A DNA stretch of 64,000 nt, from positions 114,307,120 through 114,371,119 of the forward strand of contig NC_039362.1 in assembly GCF_003573695.1 (NCBI RefSeq), read 5' to 3'. Source of the DNA: Papaver somniferum. Its lineage: Eukaryota > Streptophyta > Magnoliopsida > Ranunculales > Papaveraceae. Below, one piece after another: positions 1 through 10,674 of the stretch. Each line of letters starts with the position of its first letter. The stretch's first letter is position 1. The position numbers and the translations under genes were made by a program. A model generated the notes under the pieces. The model was not told where the DNA came from and did no database searches. It saw only the letters and a program-made list of their open reading frames with translations.

Positions 1-522
1 AATGGAGCCTTCACGGTAAAACATAATAAAATGGATCAATGAAGATCAATACCGTGGATAACATACAAGGATCTATTATATTTTCCATCATAATGACATA
101 ATAGACTTTATCCTTGTTGAACAAAAGATTTTATCCTATTTTCCATCAAATACATGACTGCATAGGCATAACTTTTGTATATGTCGAAAGTCCGTTCGTC
201 CTTTCATCAATACGAATACCGATTCATGAACGACTTTACTTTTGACTGCAATATGGGACCTTCAAGTTCACGGACGTAAAAAATACATATCCCATAAAAA
301 TATTGCAATATCACAAACCATTAAAATACTGCAATAAACATCATCCTCCAAATATTTTTATAATTTAATACCAATAAACCTAAAAAATAACATAAGAAGA
401 TGAAAACAAAAATAGCTATGTGTAATCACAACCATCGCTATTCAAAGCACTAATTATTCTTCAAACTAATCCAAAAAGAAGACATACTAGGCAAAAAACT
501 AGAACCAAGATAAGACGAAAAG

Positions 523-783
523 CTAAATCCTGTCTGCAACCAGGGATTGAACAAGAACGAGTTCCTCAGTTTCCTTCCTTAGTTCGTCTTTTAGGTAGTC
601 TAGATTCCGTGTTGCGATACCAAGTTGTTCGCGAACGACCTTAAAGTCTGCGAGAAGATTTCCTACCAGTTGTGAAGAAATCTGAACTGGCAGTTTGTCT
701 TCGTTTTCATGATCAAGGGCATGAAAGCATGAGATATCAATAGGACATAGCACAACATCATCACCCTTGTTGCTTCCCTCCAT
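523..783 (-). CDS. ORF2 of element A, small coiled-coil protein of unknown function
   Basis: An 86-residue ORF lying 3' of the gag-like ORF. The C-terminal half is a Lys/Glu/Leu-rich helix (from about LLADFKVVREQLG onward) that should form a coiled coil. Proteins of similar layout lie at the same place in element Y (46914-47354) and element Z (from 63733): a polar N-terminus followed by a helix with a Leu-x-x-Leu pattern. I do not recognise a family. Its recurrence in three copies argues that it is a real element gene. It could be the remnant of the extra ORF some Sireviruses carry, but no envelope-like membrane segment is visible. Confidence 0.5.
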   Translation of the reverse strand: MEGSNKGDDVVLCPIDISCFHALDHENEDKLPVQISSQLVGNLLADFKVVREQLGIATRNLDYLKDELRKETEELVLVQSLVADRI

Positions 784-1084
784 TGTGCACCAAAAAGACT
801 TTTAGAAAATATTTTTTCACCTTTGGAACACAATATATATAAGGAATTCCATCAAACCCTAGGAAACATGACGTTCGTGAGGGTTGGTGCATGTACTAGA
901 GAAACGGGCCTATGATAGACCAGGAAGCCCAAAATAAAAGACATGGATGTTGAGGAGCAAACGGAATAAAGTAACAACGAATGCAGTACAATCCTGACAG
1001 CTTTCTCAAGACGAAAAATCCTGAGAATCAAGAGCATCCCTTTTTAACAGGACAAAAATTAAAAAGAGATGCAACATGAACATG

Positions 1085-2467
1085 TCAGGGTGTAATAAGA
1101 TGAGCATCTTGCTCATCATTGTTTACTTCTTCTTTTTCCTTTTCATCGGTATTTAACAAACTACCTGGTTTAGTTGAAGAAGTATTATCAAGAGAAGATT
1201 TAGAAGTACCCGGGTTAACAGCATTCCATGTTTTCTTGATATTCCGTCTTAGTCTGTTTATGTGAATCTTCAGATCAGATACTCGATTGTTGACATGTAA
1301 GAAGTCTGAATTGGAAGTCTTGGATTCACAGTCCTTTTTGAGAGAATTAGAGGAACCTGACCTTTTCTTCCTTATGTTCATTTTTCTATTTTCAGACTGA
1401 TTTAACAGATCCGTTAGACTTTTGCCATTCTTTTTTCTTCCTTTGTAGAAATCCTTCGAAGGAACATGGCAAGGATCAACTTTATCACACTTCATCCCTT
1501 GATAGCGAAAGTATTTGATTCTGCCAATCTGTGATACATGTTTAACAACTTCTTTAGACATCCATGTAAGAATGTTACGAAGTTTTTCATTCCTTTTCCG
1601 AAGACGACACCTTTGCTCAGAGTGTCCTTTGTTCCCGCAGAAATAGCAGTGAAAGGATTTATATTCAGTGGTTCTCTTACTAGAAGACTTTGTTGGAGTA
1701 GAATCCTTGTTCTTGCAAGATGACACAGGTCTTTCACATGAAGAATTATTAACAGCTCTAAAAAAGTTGATCTTACCTGTGCTTGGAATATCTATACCTC
1801 TATAGCCAAAACCACGTGTATCACGATGTTCTTTACATGCTCCAAGCATAGATGATAGCTTTGTAGACCTAGTGTTGAATCTCTTCAGATCTTCCTCCAG
1901 AGACTTTACCTTCTCAAGCGCAGCCGCAAGTTCAGTTTTCAAGGATTTTTCTTTGGTAAGAAACTGATGTTCTTTGTCCTTTAACCATTTACGCTGAGAT
2001 TCATATGCTTCAGTTTCGTCAAGCCTTTCTTTTAACACACCGAGGTTACGAAGAAGATTATAGCATTCAGTTTTTTTTTAGCGAAACTCTTCTTCATGAT
2101 CTTTAACGTTATATTGTAATAGTTTGTATCCACCATCATAACCCTTGAAGAGTTTTCTGAATTTTCCGTTTTCTTGACAGAGAGGACCCATGAATTTTCT
2201 CAAAGAAGCAGTTGTCTTTGTTTCTTTTAATTCACGATTAAACAACATGATGTATTGAGAAACTTCCTCATCAACGCTCTGTTCTTCTTCTGAATCACTG
2301 TCATCTGAAAGATCATCCAACTGTTTATCAAGAGATTTTTTCTAGTTGAATGCAGATTTGGCAGAAGGAGACGAGGAGGAGTTTTTCTCAAAGGTTTCAG
2401 ATCTCTGAAGCTTATCTGAATAACTCTGAACTGATGTTGCGTTATCAGAGATAGTACTCTTGTCCAT
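1085..2467 (-). pseudogene. gag-position ORF of element A, two in-frame stops
   Basis: Starts at the ATG at 2467, just inside the primer site, with MDKSTISDN, close to the start of gag in Z (MDRGAISIN). The same frame continues to the stop at 1085 and is interrupted only by TAG at 2342-2344 and TAA at about 2078-2080, about 460 codons in all. It has an acidic segment (DDLSDDSDSEEE), a coiled coil (from about LKERLDETEAYESQ), then one complete CCHC zinc knuckle (CYFCGNKGHSEQRC) and a basic tail. The UBN2/DUF4219 domain of the Z gag is absent, so it is not simply a shortened copy of that gag. Role inferred: RNA-binding or packaging protein of a non-autonomous element; the stops mark this copy as inactive. 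Confidence 0.65.
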
Positions 2468-2519
2468 AGAGTCAGATCGCTACAAACACAGACTTATGAG
2501 GTCTTAAACGTGTTTTCCT

Positions 2520-2531
2520 GCTCTGATACCA
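2520..2531 (-). other. Primer binding site, initiator-Met tRNA
   Basis: The minus strand reads TGGTATCAGAGC, complementary to the 3' end of plant initiator Met tRNA, two bases inside the LTR. It is the usual Ty1/copia primer site, and the same site is present in X (53014-53025), Y (near 57855-57866) and Z (61824-61835). Confidence 0.9.
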
Positions 2532-2533
2532 AT

Positions 2534-4910
2534 TGAAAAAGCGGGGGTCTAACAACACCACCCAATATTTCGCTTAGCAATCTGTATGGACTAACTCCGA
2601 AATACTTTGCTAGAGAATCAACTAGACAGTCAGACTCAATCTAGATAAAAGTATCTCAAGGAGTTAATATCTCTCTCTTGATTTGATTTTTACTCAAGCT
2701 AAAAACAATAGCGAGTCTTTATCAAATACAAGGAATACTTGGACGGTACCAAAGACCAATGTCCAAGGATCAATCAATATCAATCAACAACCAAAGGTTG
2801 ATTTCCAATTGATGATCACGAACGCACAACCTGTATTATTTCAATTATATAAAATATAATGCAGAAAAGAAATAACACAGACACCAGAAATTTTGTTAAC
2901 GAGCAAACCGCAAATGCAGAAAAACCCCGGACCTAGTCCAGATTGAATACACACTGTATTAAGCCGCTACACACACTAGCCTACTGCAAGCTAACTTCGG
3001 ACTGGACTATAGTTAAACCCCAATCAGTCTCCCACCGATCCAAGGTACAGTCGTACTCCTACGCCTATGATCCCAGCAGGATACTGCGCACTTGATTCCC
3101 TTAGCTGATCTCACCCACAACCAAGAGTTGCTGCAACCCAAAATCACAGACTTGAAATGAACAGATCTGTCTCACACAGAAAAGTCTACCGAAGGATAAA
3201 TCTATCTCCCACAGATAAACCCTAGGTTTTGTTCTGTATTTTGATATAAAATCAAGGTGAACAGGAACCAATTGATAATCCGGTCTTATATTCCCGAAGA
3301 ACAGCCTAGATTAATCAATCACCTCTCTACAATCCTTCCTGACTACACAAGCGGATTGTCGAGGAATCACAAATAGTGAGACGAAGATGTTTGTGACTTC
3401 TTTATCTTGCCTATCGTAGAACTCTCACGATCTCAAGCCAATCAATCGATTGTACTCGTAAGATAGAAGATGCAAGATCAGATCACACAACTACGATAAA
3501 GTAGTATCGGTCTGGCTTCACAATTCCAATGAAGTCTTTAAGTCCTTAACTAGATTTTAGAGAAGAAAACCAAAGGTTAATGAAGATCGACTCTAGCGGG
3601 CGCACTAGTAGCACACAGACGTGTGGGGATTAGTTTTTCACAATTCTAGATGTCTCCTTTATATAGCCTTCAGATCAGGGTTTTGCCTTAGTTACAAAGC
3701 AATCCTTATTCACTGTTAGATGAAAACCTGATTTAGATTCAAGTTAATATTTCTCAACTGTTAGATCGAAAACTTAGCTTGTCACACACACTTGGGTAGA
3801 CGTTTACTGGGTTCGTGAAAACCATGCCCAAATGTGTACGTGTATGTTGGTTCAACATAGTAACCCAAAAGGTTAACCATATGAGCATTTCATATTAACC
3901 TTGGTCTTCTTCACCATAACTAGTTCAATTGACTCAAATGAACTAGTTAAAGAGTTGTTCAATTGCTATGAGATCTTATGTAACTACACAAGACACCATT
4001 GAAACAAAGATGATTCGATTCGATTGAATCGGCTCATGAACATTATAGCTATGGTTTGCATAAAGCATTCCTTAGTAATTTAATGTTTCATGTTTAGAGC
4101 ACATCTTTAGATCATAACCTGTTAAGTTCACAAACAAGTTCGCGGACTTAAGTTAATCGGTTGAGTTTTCCAAACTCAGCAGAAATCCTCGGAAAGAGAA
4201 CTTCCCCCAGTTCGCGGACTTAGCACACAAACGAGTTTTGGAAAATCCAGCAGAAATTCTCGGTCGAGAACTTCCGACAGTTCGCGTACTTGGAAAGCCT
4301 ATTCCACAATCCTCCCGATTTCTCTTGATCAACAAAGTTCGAAAACTTCGGTTCAAGGAATACATGGTTATGTAATCTAAACTCTCATTTCAATCATTGA
4401 GACATTCTCAGAGGATGCTATGTAGCCGTTATTCACAGACCGATTCACGTCAGAGCAATTCTCAAAGTGATTGAAACTTTTCACGACTTTCGTCACTAGG
4501 TGAAGATAAACTTGATCAAAGCGAAACGTTTTACCAACACACGATTTCGAGATAAAAGATAAGCAATGAATGCTCAGCTCGAAATGTCAAATGTGTATGA
4601 TCTAGTTTATATAGCATAAGACTTTTGTCTCATAAGAAGTAGGAGATAAAAGAGATAGACTTTTGAGTGATAGATAAGTTCAAGTCTCCACATACCTTTT
4701 TGTTGATGAAGTTCCACAGTTCCTTGTATAGATCTTTGTCGTTGTATGATGAATCGCCATGAAGTCCTTGAGCTCAACTACACTTTTCTATCCTAGTCCG
4801 AGACTTAGCTATGTAGGCTAGAAATCAAGACTTATAGTTTTGATCACTAACATTGAGAAACATGCTTGAGATAGCAACGCATGCGAGGTTGACCGAGCTA
4901 TGTTCTAACA
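2534..4910 (-). repeat. 5' LTR of element A (2377 bp)
   Basis: On the minus strand it begins TGTTAGAACATAGCTCGG and ends CCGCTTTTTCA, giving the TG...CA termini. Same family as the LTRs at 47361-49737, 53028-56160 and 59438-61821. It contains the shared U5 block near the primer site (AAATATTGGGTG) and U3 repeats around 4140-4300 built on a CGCGGACTT-type core. The other LTR and the target-site duplicate lie outside the window. Confidence 0.85.
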
Positions 4911-5905
4911 AAGATGATGAACGATGAAGATTTATATTTTTTTCTATTTGTTGTTTTTGTTGTTGTTGAAAATGGTGGAGACGATGAAGACGACAACGAG
5001 AATTTATGATGAAGATTTTGGGTGTTGTTTCGTCTCTGTTGTTGCTGCTGATGATGGAGACGATGAAGATGAGTTGTTGTTGCTGATGAAGAAGATGAAT
5101 ATGGCGAAGTTCATTTCCGGAATGAACTCTGGTTTATGATGAAGATTTTTATGTTTTTTGTCCCTGTTGTTGCTGTTGATGATGGAGACGATGAAGATGA
5201 GTTGCTGCTGCTGATGAAGAAGATGAAGATGACGAATTTCATTTGTGGAATGAACTCTGGTTTGTGATGAAGATTTTGATGTTTTTTCGTCTCTGTTTGT
5301 TGCTTCTGATGATCGAGACGATGAAGATGAGTTGTTGCTGCTGATGAAGAAGATGAAGATGACGAAGTTCATTTCTGGAATGAACTCTGGTTTGTGATGA
5401 AGATTTTGATGTTTTTTCGTCTGTGTTTGTTGATGATGATGACAGAGACAATGAAGATGATGAAGAAGATGAAGATGAAGATGACGAAGTTCATTTCTGG
5501 AATGAACTCTGGTTTGTGACGAAGTTCATTTCTAGAATGAACTCGTGTTGAATTACTAGGTGTTCATTTGAAGGAATGAACTCCGGAGTTCATCAGACAG
5601 AATGAACTCCGCACAAAAAATAAGTAGGAAATTCCGTTTGGTTTTATTAGTAGTTCATTTGAAGGAATGAACTCTGGAGTTCACCATACAGAATGAACTG
5701 CTACAAAAAATAAGTAGGAAATTTAGTTTGGTTTTATTAGGTGTTCATTTGAAGGAATGAACTCCGGAGTTCATCAGACAGAATGAACTGCTACAAAAAA
5801 TAAGTAGGAAATTTAGTTTGGTTTCATTAGGTGTTCATTTGAAGGAATGAACTCCAGAGTTCATCAGAAAGAATGAACTGTTACAAAAAATAAGTAGGAA
5901 TTAAC
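4911..5905. repeat. Two tandem arrays built on inverted GTTCATT / AATGAAC motifs
   Basis: Left part (about 4915-5520): roughly four copies of a 120-135-bp unit rich in GATGAAGA and TGTTGCTG, each ending in a TTCATTTC-GGAATGAAC stem. Right part (about 5540-5900): four copies of an 80-90-bp unit containing AAAAAATAAGTAGGAAATT, GTTCATTTGAAGGAATGAAC and a GGAGTTCATC...GAATGAACT stem. The motif alternates strand, so each unit can fold. Long ORFs read through the left part on both strands are low-complexity artefacts. The array directly abuts the LTR of element A. Confidence 0.8.
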
Positions 5906-5984
5906 ACGGAAGGGTACTTTGGTCCATTTAATAATTTTAAATAATTATGGACCAAATGGAAAAGGTGATTTATGAAAGGACCAA

Positions 5985-7532
5985 ACTGACTTGGGACCAC
6001 CTAAAAAAGGACCAAACGATATTTTTCCCTTTATATATTGCAACTTGTTATGGGATATGTGTGTTTGCGTCTGTGAACTATAATTGTCCGATACGTGGTC
6101 AAAAGTTAAGTCTTTCATATGTCATTATGCAAATATTAATAAAAAATTGAATGAACTTTTGACAAACAAAAGTTAAGCCTATTATGTCATTATGCAAATA
6201 TTGATGGAAGATAGGATGAACTCTATAAAGATTAAGTCTATTATATGTCTCTATGCAAATAATGATGAAAAATAGAATGAATCTTTGAATATTCCGCAGT
6301 ATTGGCCTTTCCCTGATCCACATCTTTGTGTAAATACTGTGCAGCTCCGTAAGTTTTCTTATGTTGAGAATTTCCGATTAAATTAATCATGGGTTCTCTA
6401 GAAACTGGGAAACCTAATCCTCACACCTCCGGTGTGATACTAGTTGCGACTAGAGTCGATTCTCCTTTAACCTTAGGTTTTTCACGAAACCCTGTAGGTT
6501 AACGACTTGAAGACTTCATTGGGATTATGAAGCCAGACACAACTATTTTCTTTGTAGTTGCGTGTTTTGATCTTTCCCTGTACTATCGTATTGAGTACTA
6601 TCTTCTCTAAGATTTGCTCGAGATTGATTCTCCGATTCTCCGATAGGCAAGATAAAAAGTAGTCACAAACATCTTCGTCTCATCGGTTGTGATTCCACAA
6701 TATCTTGTTTCGTTAATCGATTAAGATTATTGTGAGGTGATTGATAATACTAGGTTGTTCTTCGGGAATATAAGTCTGGTTTATCAATTGGTTCCTGTTC
6801 ACCTTAATTTATCAAAAGACGGAGCAAAACTCATAGGTTTATCTGTGTATTGAGACAAATTTATCTATACAATATGTTTTCCTGTGTGATACAGATTTGT
6901 TTATCAAGTCTTCGACTTTGGGTCGTAGCAACTCTTAGTTGTGTGTGAGATCAACCAAGGGAATCAAGTGCGTCGAGTCCTGCTGGGATTCATAGACGTA
7001 AGGAGCGCAACTGTACCTTGATCAGTGTGAGATTGATTAGGGCTCAACTACATTGCAGTCCGAAGTTAACTTGGAGTAGGCTAGTGTCTGTAGCGGCTTA
7101 ATACAGTGTGTTGTTCAAATCTGGACTAGGTCCCGAGGTTTTTTTGCATTTTCGGTTTCCTCGTTAACAAAACTTCTGGTGTCTGTGTTATTTCTTTTCC
7201 GCATTATATTTTGTTATATAATTGAAATATCACAGGTTATGCGTTGAATCGATCAATTGGTAAATCCAACCTTTGGTTGTTGATTGAAATTGATTGATCC
7301 TTGAACATTGGTCTTTGGTACCGTTCAAGTTATTTCTCTTATATTCAATCGGGCTCGCAAATTCCTATTTGTTTGATTGCGGATTGAATTGAGAAATTGA
7401 GATACAACTCTTGGATATACTTTTCTTGAGATTGATTCTGATGTCTAGTTGATTCATTCGAAAGTATATTAGAGTTTGTCCATACAGATTGCTAAGCGAA
7501 ATATTGGGTGTGGTTGTTAACCCCCGCTTTTT
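5985..7532 (+). mobile_element. Truncated copia copy B: 3' internal tail fused to part of an LTR
   Basis: 6045-6390 is an inverted, diverged copy of the 3' tail of elements Y and X (TATTGCAA, GTGTTTGCGTC, repeated CATTATGCAAATATT blocks). At about 6390 it passes directly into the middle of the LTR (CTGGGAAACCTAATCC), which then runs to its normal U5 end near 7532 (TGGGTGTGGTTGTTA). About the first 1.2 kb of the LTR, including most of U3, is missing. A deletion or a recombination between tail and LTR would give this structure. Confidence 0.75.
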
Positions 7533-7544
7533 CCGTTGCAAAAG

Positions 7545-7730
7545 TAACGGTGGTGCTAAATTGATGGTGCTGTAGGAATGTAATGGTGGTGATGGCGTTT
7601 TGCTGGGGTTAATAGTGGTGGTGGAAGTGTCGCTGGAGGTGGTGGTTGTGGCGACGCCGGAGGTGGTGGTTCTAGTTGTGGCAGAGGTTGTGACGATGAT
7701 GGTGATGGTTGGTGGTAGGCAAAGAAATCA
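7545..7730 (+). repeat. GGTGGT-rich low-complexity tract
   Basis: A purine/T-rich stretch dominated by GGTGGT and GTGGTTG triplet variation, immediately after the truncated LTR. It encodes Val/Gly-rich nonsense in plus frames. No gene is supported between 7533 and 7985. Confidence 0.6.
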
Positions 7731-7987
7731 GGTGCTGTTATTAAAGGCGGTGTCGGTGAACGGGAGTGTCAGTGAAATAAATAGAGGTAAGGATAATGAA
7801 GGAAGTGGTTTTTAAGTATAAAGGTATTCTGGTCAGTTCACTGGAAACGGGAGAAATCCAATCTTTTTTTTTAATTGAACATTTTTGTTAGGTTTCAATT
7901 GACACAAAAGTGGCCATAAAAGGGACTCTCTCCCTACGGATCCTCCGGTCGATCGGCCCAATAACTTCTTATGCATCCTATTTTTAT

Positions 7988-8590
7988 GGGTATAATTGGA
8001 AAGCAAACTTTAATATAATATATTTAAAAATCCGTGCCTTGGAATTTTACAAAATTTATCTCGTTGGAAAGGTTATAAAAAAATTTACGCAACGAGTACA
8101 AATAACAATATCAAATTTAGAGTTTTTACGAAAAATTCGGAGGTATTTATCATTTTAGGCACAATTTTAGAAAATTAAATGTATATCAATTTTAGAAAAT
8201 TTAGAGTACAAAGGATACATAATACTTTATGTGGTCATATTTTGGTTTATGCATTAACTAATTTTCCGTTGCAACTAATAAATTGATGTACTCCCTCCGT
8301 TTCAAGAAAAGTGATACTTTCACTTTAGGCACAATTCTCGAAAATTGAATGCATTCCCATTACGCAAACCACCAGAAAGGATGCATAACACATCATGCAA
8401 CCATATTTTGATTATGGATCGACTAATTTTCCGTTTCTGGAAAAGTGATACTTTCACATTCCGTTTCAGGAAAAATGATACATTCATTCCTTTCCGGAAA
8501 AGTGATACTTTCGCATCGTCTCAGAAAAAGTGATACTTTCGCCCCGTTTCAGAAAAAGTATCACTTTTTCTGAAACGGGGCGAAAGTAGT
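7988..8590 (+). repeat. Dispersed repeat R1 and Stowaway-like MITE sequence
   Basis: 7988-8180 matches 22103-22295 in order with moderate divergence: shared blocks include GGTATAATTGG, CCTTGGAATTTTACAAA, AATATCAAA and ATCATTTTAGGCA. From about 8290 the sequence ACTCCCTCCGTTTCA resembles Stowaway MITE ends, and GTTTC-GGAAAAGTGATACTTTC units then repeat to 8590, ending in a long perfect palindrome. There is no coding potential. The family of R1 is unknown to me. Confidence 0.6.
8535..8587. repeat. Perfect 25-bp-arm palindrome, 3-nt centre
   Basis: The left arm 8535-8559 and right arm 8563-8587 are exact reverse complements, built on ACTTTCGCCCCGTTTC, around ATC. It sits at the end of the Stowaway-like stretch, so it may be a MITE terminus joined to a copy of itself. 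Confidence 0.9.
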
Positions 8591-8729
8591 CGCAGACAAA
8601 CCCCATCTTTAGATTCTTCTTCGATCGGTCCTCCCACCGTGGCAATGGTTGTACTAGTTAGAATTATTATGGATAATATTCTTATTGTTAAGCCCTGAAT
8701 TCTAAAGTTCTGGGCTTAGAAATATTAAA

Positions 8730-10242
8730 AGAACCAGTTTTTAGGGACCATGGTCTTATTATCCCAACCTCCCTATACTTATAAGGGGTGTCCTAAAGTT
8801 AGGTAAATACACATTTACCCTTTACTTTAATTTAAATTAATTAACTTAATAACTATATAAATCTAATCATATACATCTAATCTAAATGAATTTATTAACC
8901 AATATCAAAATCAAAAAGAAAACACAGGAGGGGAATTGAAATTTTTTAGTTCTGAAAAAAAAGAATTATTCTCTTCTTCTTCTCTCTTTCCTTGACGTTC
9001 CTCGTTCGATTGAAAAACCCATCAATCTTTTTAATTCGTTCTTTGATTGGGAAAATTGAGTAGAAATCATCAAAATATGGTTTAAATGGAAGTTAAAGTG
9101 GCATGTTCGGTTAGGAACAATTTTAAAAAAACTAGTTTTGTAACCGAACATTTTGAAACCAAGAACACGAAGAACACTTCGGTTATCACGAATTTAATTT
9201 TTCGTAACCGAACTCTGAGTTCGGTTGGTTCGCAAAAAATAGTTTTAACTGAACTCCTCATTGAACCAATATATTGTGTTCGGTTGGTTCCCAAAAAATT
9301 CTAAAACTAGTTAGTAACCGAACTCTACCCATAATACCAAAAAAAAAAAAAAAACCAATGTAACCGAACTGTTTTAACCGAACTTTGCCTACTTTGTTCG
9401 GTTGGTTCGCAAAAATTTCTAAAACTATCTAGTTACCGAACTCTACCTATATTACAAAAAGAAGAAAAAAAATCCAATGTAACCGAACTGTGCTATTTTG
9501 CCTACTATGTTGAGTTTCAATTTAACCGAACTTGTCCCACTATGTTCGGTTTGTTCGCAAAAATCTTAACAAACCGAACTCTTCACTAATTGCATACATG
9601 TGGAGTTCGGTTAGATATGTTGTTGGGTTAGAGTTTGCGAACCAACCGAACATTACTCTGTAAATCCTATAAACAAAGTTCGGTAACATGTCTGTTACCG
9701 AACGACTAAAAACCTCCATTAAAGAGCGAGTTCGGTAACCTGCGTGTTTGGAAAAACTAACCGAACTACACTTTCAGATGAGTTCGGTAACCTGTTCTTC
9801 ACATAAGGTAACCGAACAAGCCCAAATCTACTCTAAAAATTTACAGTTTTTTAAAAATTTGGAGCAATTCAACCAACATTATCTAAGTTTGAAGCATACC
9901 TGGGTACCCAAATACTCTTCCTCCGATTGTGGTTGGTAAAATCCATCGTTGTTCATGTTTTCCTTCTTCATCTTCTCTAACTTTACTCTCTCAATAATTC
10001 TACTTCTTTTAAAAAAAACATCTGACTTTTTAATCTCACTAATTATCTTTAACTTAATCATTTTATTAATCATTACACTAACTATTATTAACACTAACTA
10101 ATCATTACCCAAATTAATCAGGAAGGTAATTTAGGTATTAATATAAATATCTAGATAAGGGGTAACTTAGATTTATTTCCAACGTCTTACCCAAAATAAA
10201 ATCATGATCCCACAGAAAACCATGATCCCAAAAAACGGTTCT
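8730..10242 (+). mobile_element. Non-autonomous TIR element 1 with TTCGGTTA array
   Basis: It begins AGAACCAGTTTTTAGGGACC and ends, as reverse complement, AGAACCGTTTTTTGGGATC, an imperfect TIR of about 24 bp. It is flanked by an exact 6-bp duplicate ATTAAA (8724-8729 and 10243-10248). The right end repeats the CATGATCCC block twice. TATAAGGGGTGTCC lies about 50 bp inside the left end, and GATAAGGGGTAAC lies near the right end. The centre (about 9104-9825) is an array of alternating GTTCGGTT/AACCGAAC motifs. There is no transposase. It ends about 430 bp upstream of the PPR start codon. The superfamily is uncertain; a 6-bp duplicate is unusual. Confidence 0.75.
9104..9825. repeat. Array of about 23 alternating TTCGGTT / AACCGAA motifs
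   Basis: About 23 copies, most separated by 15-45 nt and switching strand, often followed by GGTTCGC or TAACCTG. Complementary neighbours could form serial short stems in a transcript. The same motif fills the centre of element 2, and a TTCGGCT variant fills element 3. Confidence 0.8.
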
Positions 10243-10248
10243 ATTAAA

Positions 10249-10674
10249 ATGTGAAAGGGAGTTGATAGTGAAGGATCCATTTTACCGAGGCTTCTCTATA
10301 TTGAACCCAAGTAGTGGGTTATAGTAGTTTTCATATGCTCTTATCGTCCCAATTTTCATTTGAACGGTAAGTAACAAAACTCGGCGTCGTTGAGAAATCC
10401 TTCAATTGGATTCCACAAACCAAACTCTGTACATTTCTTCTCCATAATCTCTCCTCAGGGTCAAGGTACGAACTCTTCGCAACTTGTATATCACTAAGAA
10501 AACACTTCAAAAACAGTACCAAACAGCAAAATACAACAACAACGGTTTGTAATTAACTTCATTCTAGAATTTCTCTTTCTTTTTTTTTCTGTGGGATTAA
10601 ATTTTCTTCCTGGAGTTCATTGGGATTTCCAGAAATGGGTTTTTGTTTTAATGTATGAATAGTGTGTACAAAAA
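10249..10674 (+). promoter_or_regulatory. Upstream region and probable 5' UTR of the PPR gene
   Basis: 426 bp between element 1 and the PPR ATG, containing pyrimidine-rich stretches (TTTCTCTTTCTTTTTTT near 10570). No clear TATA box, and no other gene is supported. The short antisense ORFs here have no recognisable content. Confidence 0.35.

Larger units (their letters stand above)
1..4910 (-). mobile_element. Copia LTR retroelement A: 5' LTR, gag-like ORF, ORF2; 3' LTR outside window
   Basis: Read on the minus strand this is LTR (4910 to 2534), an initiator-Met primer site, a gag-position ORF, a small second ORF and a non-coding tail that runs off the window. The order matches element Z at the right end of the window. 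No protease, integrase, reverse transcriptase or RNase H motif lies between gag and the tail, so it appears to be a pol-less derivative. The tail (about 1-500) shares blocks with the tails of elements X (50.5-51.3 kb) and Y (46.1-46.9 kb). The clade is probably SIRE-like, inferred from the long LTRs and from the gag of Z. Confidence 0.8.

Noticed and set aside
5004..5451. Long minus-strand ORFs rich in Ser and Asn
   Set aside because: They are translations of a tandem GATGAAGA/TGTTGCTG array, with repeated low-complexity peptides and no domain.
7600..7815. Val/Gly-rich plus-strand ORF
   Set aside because: A product of the GGTGGT low-complexity tract.
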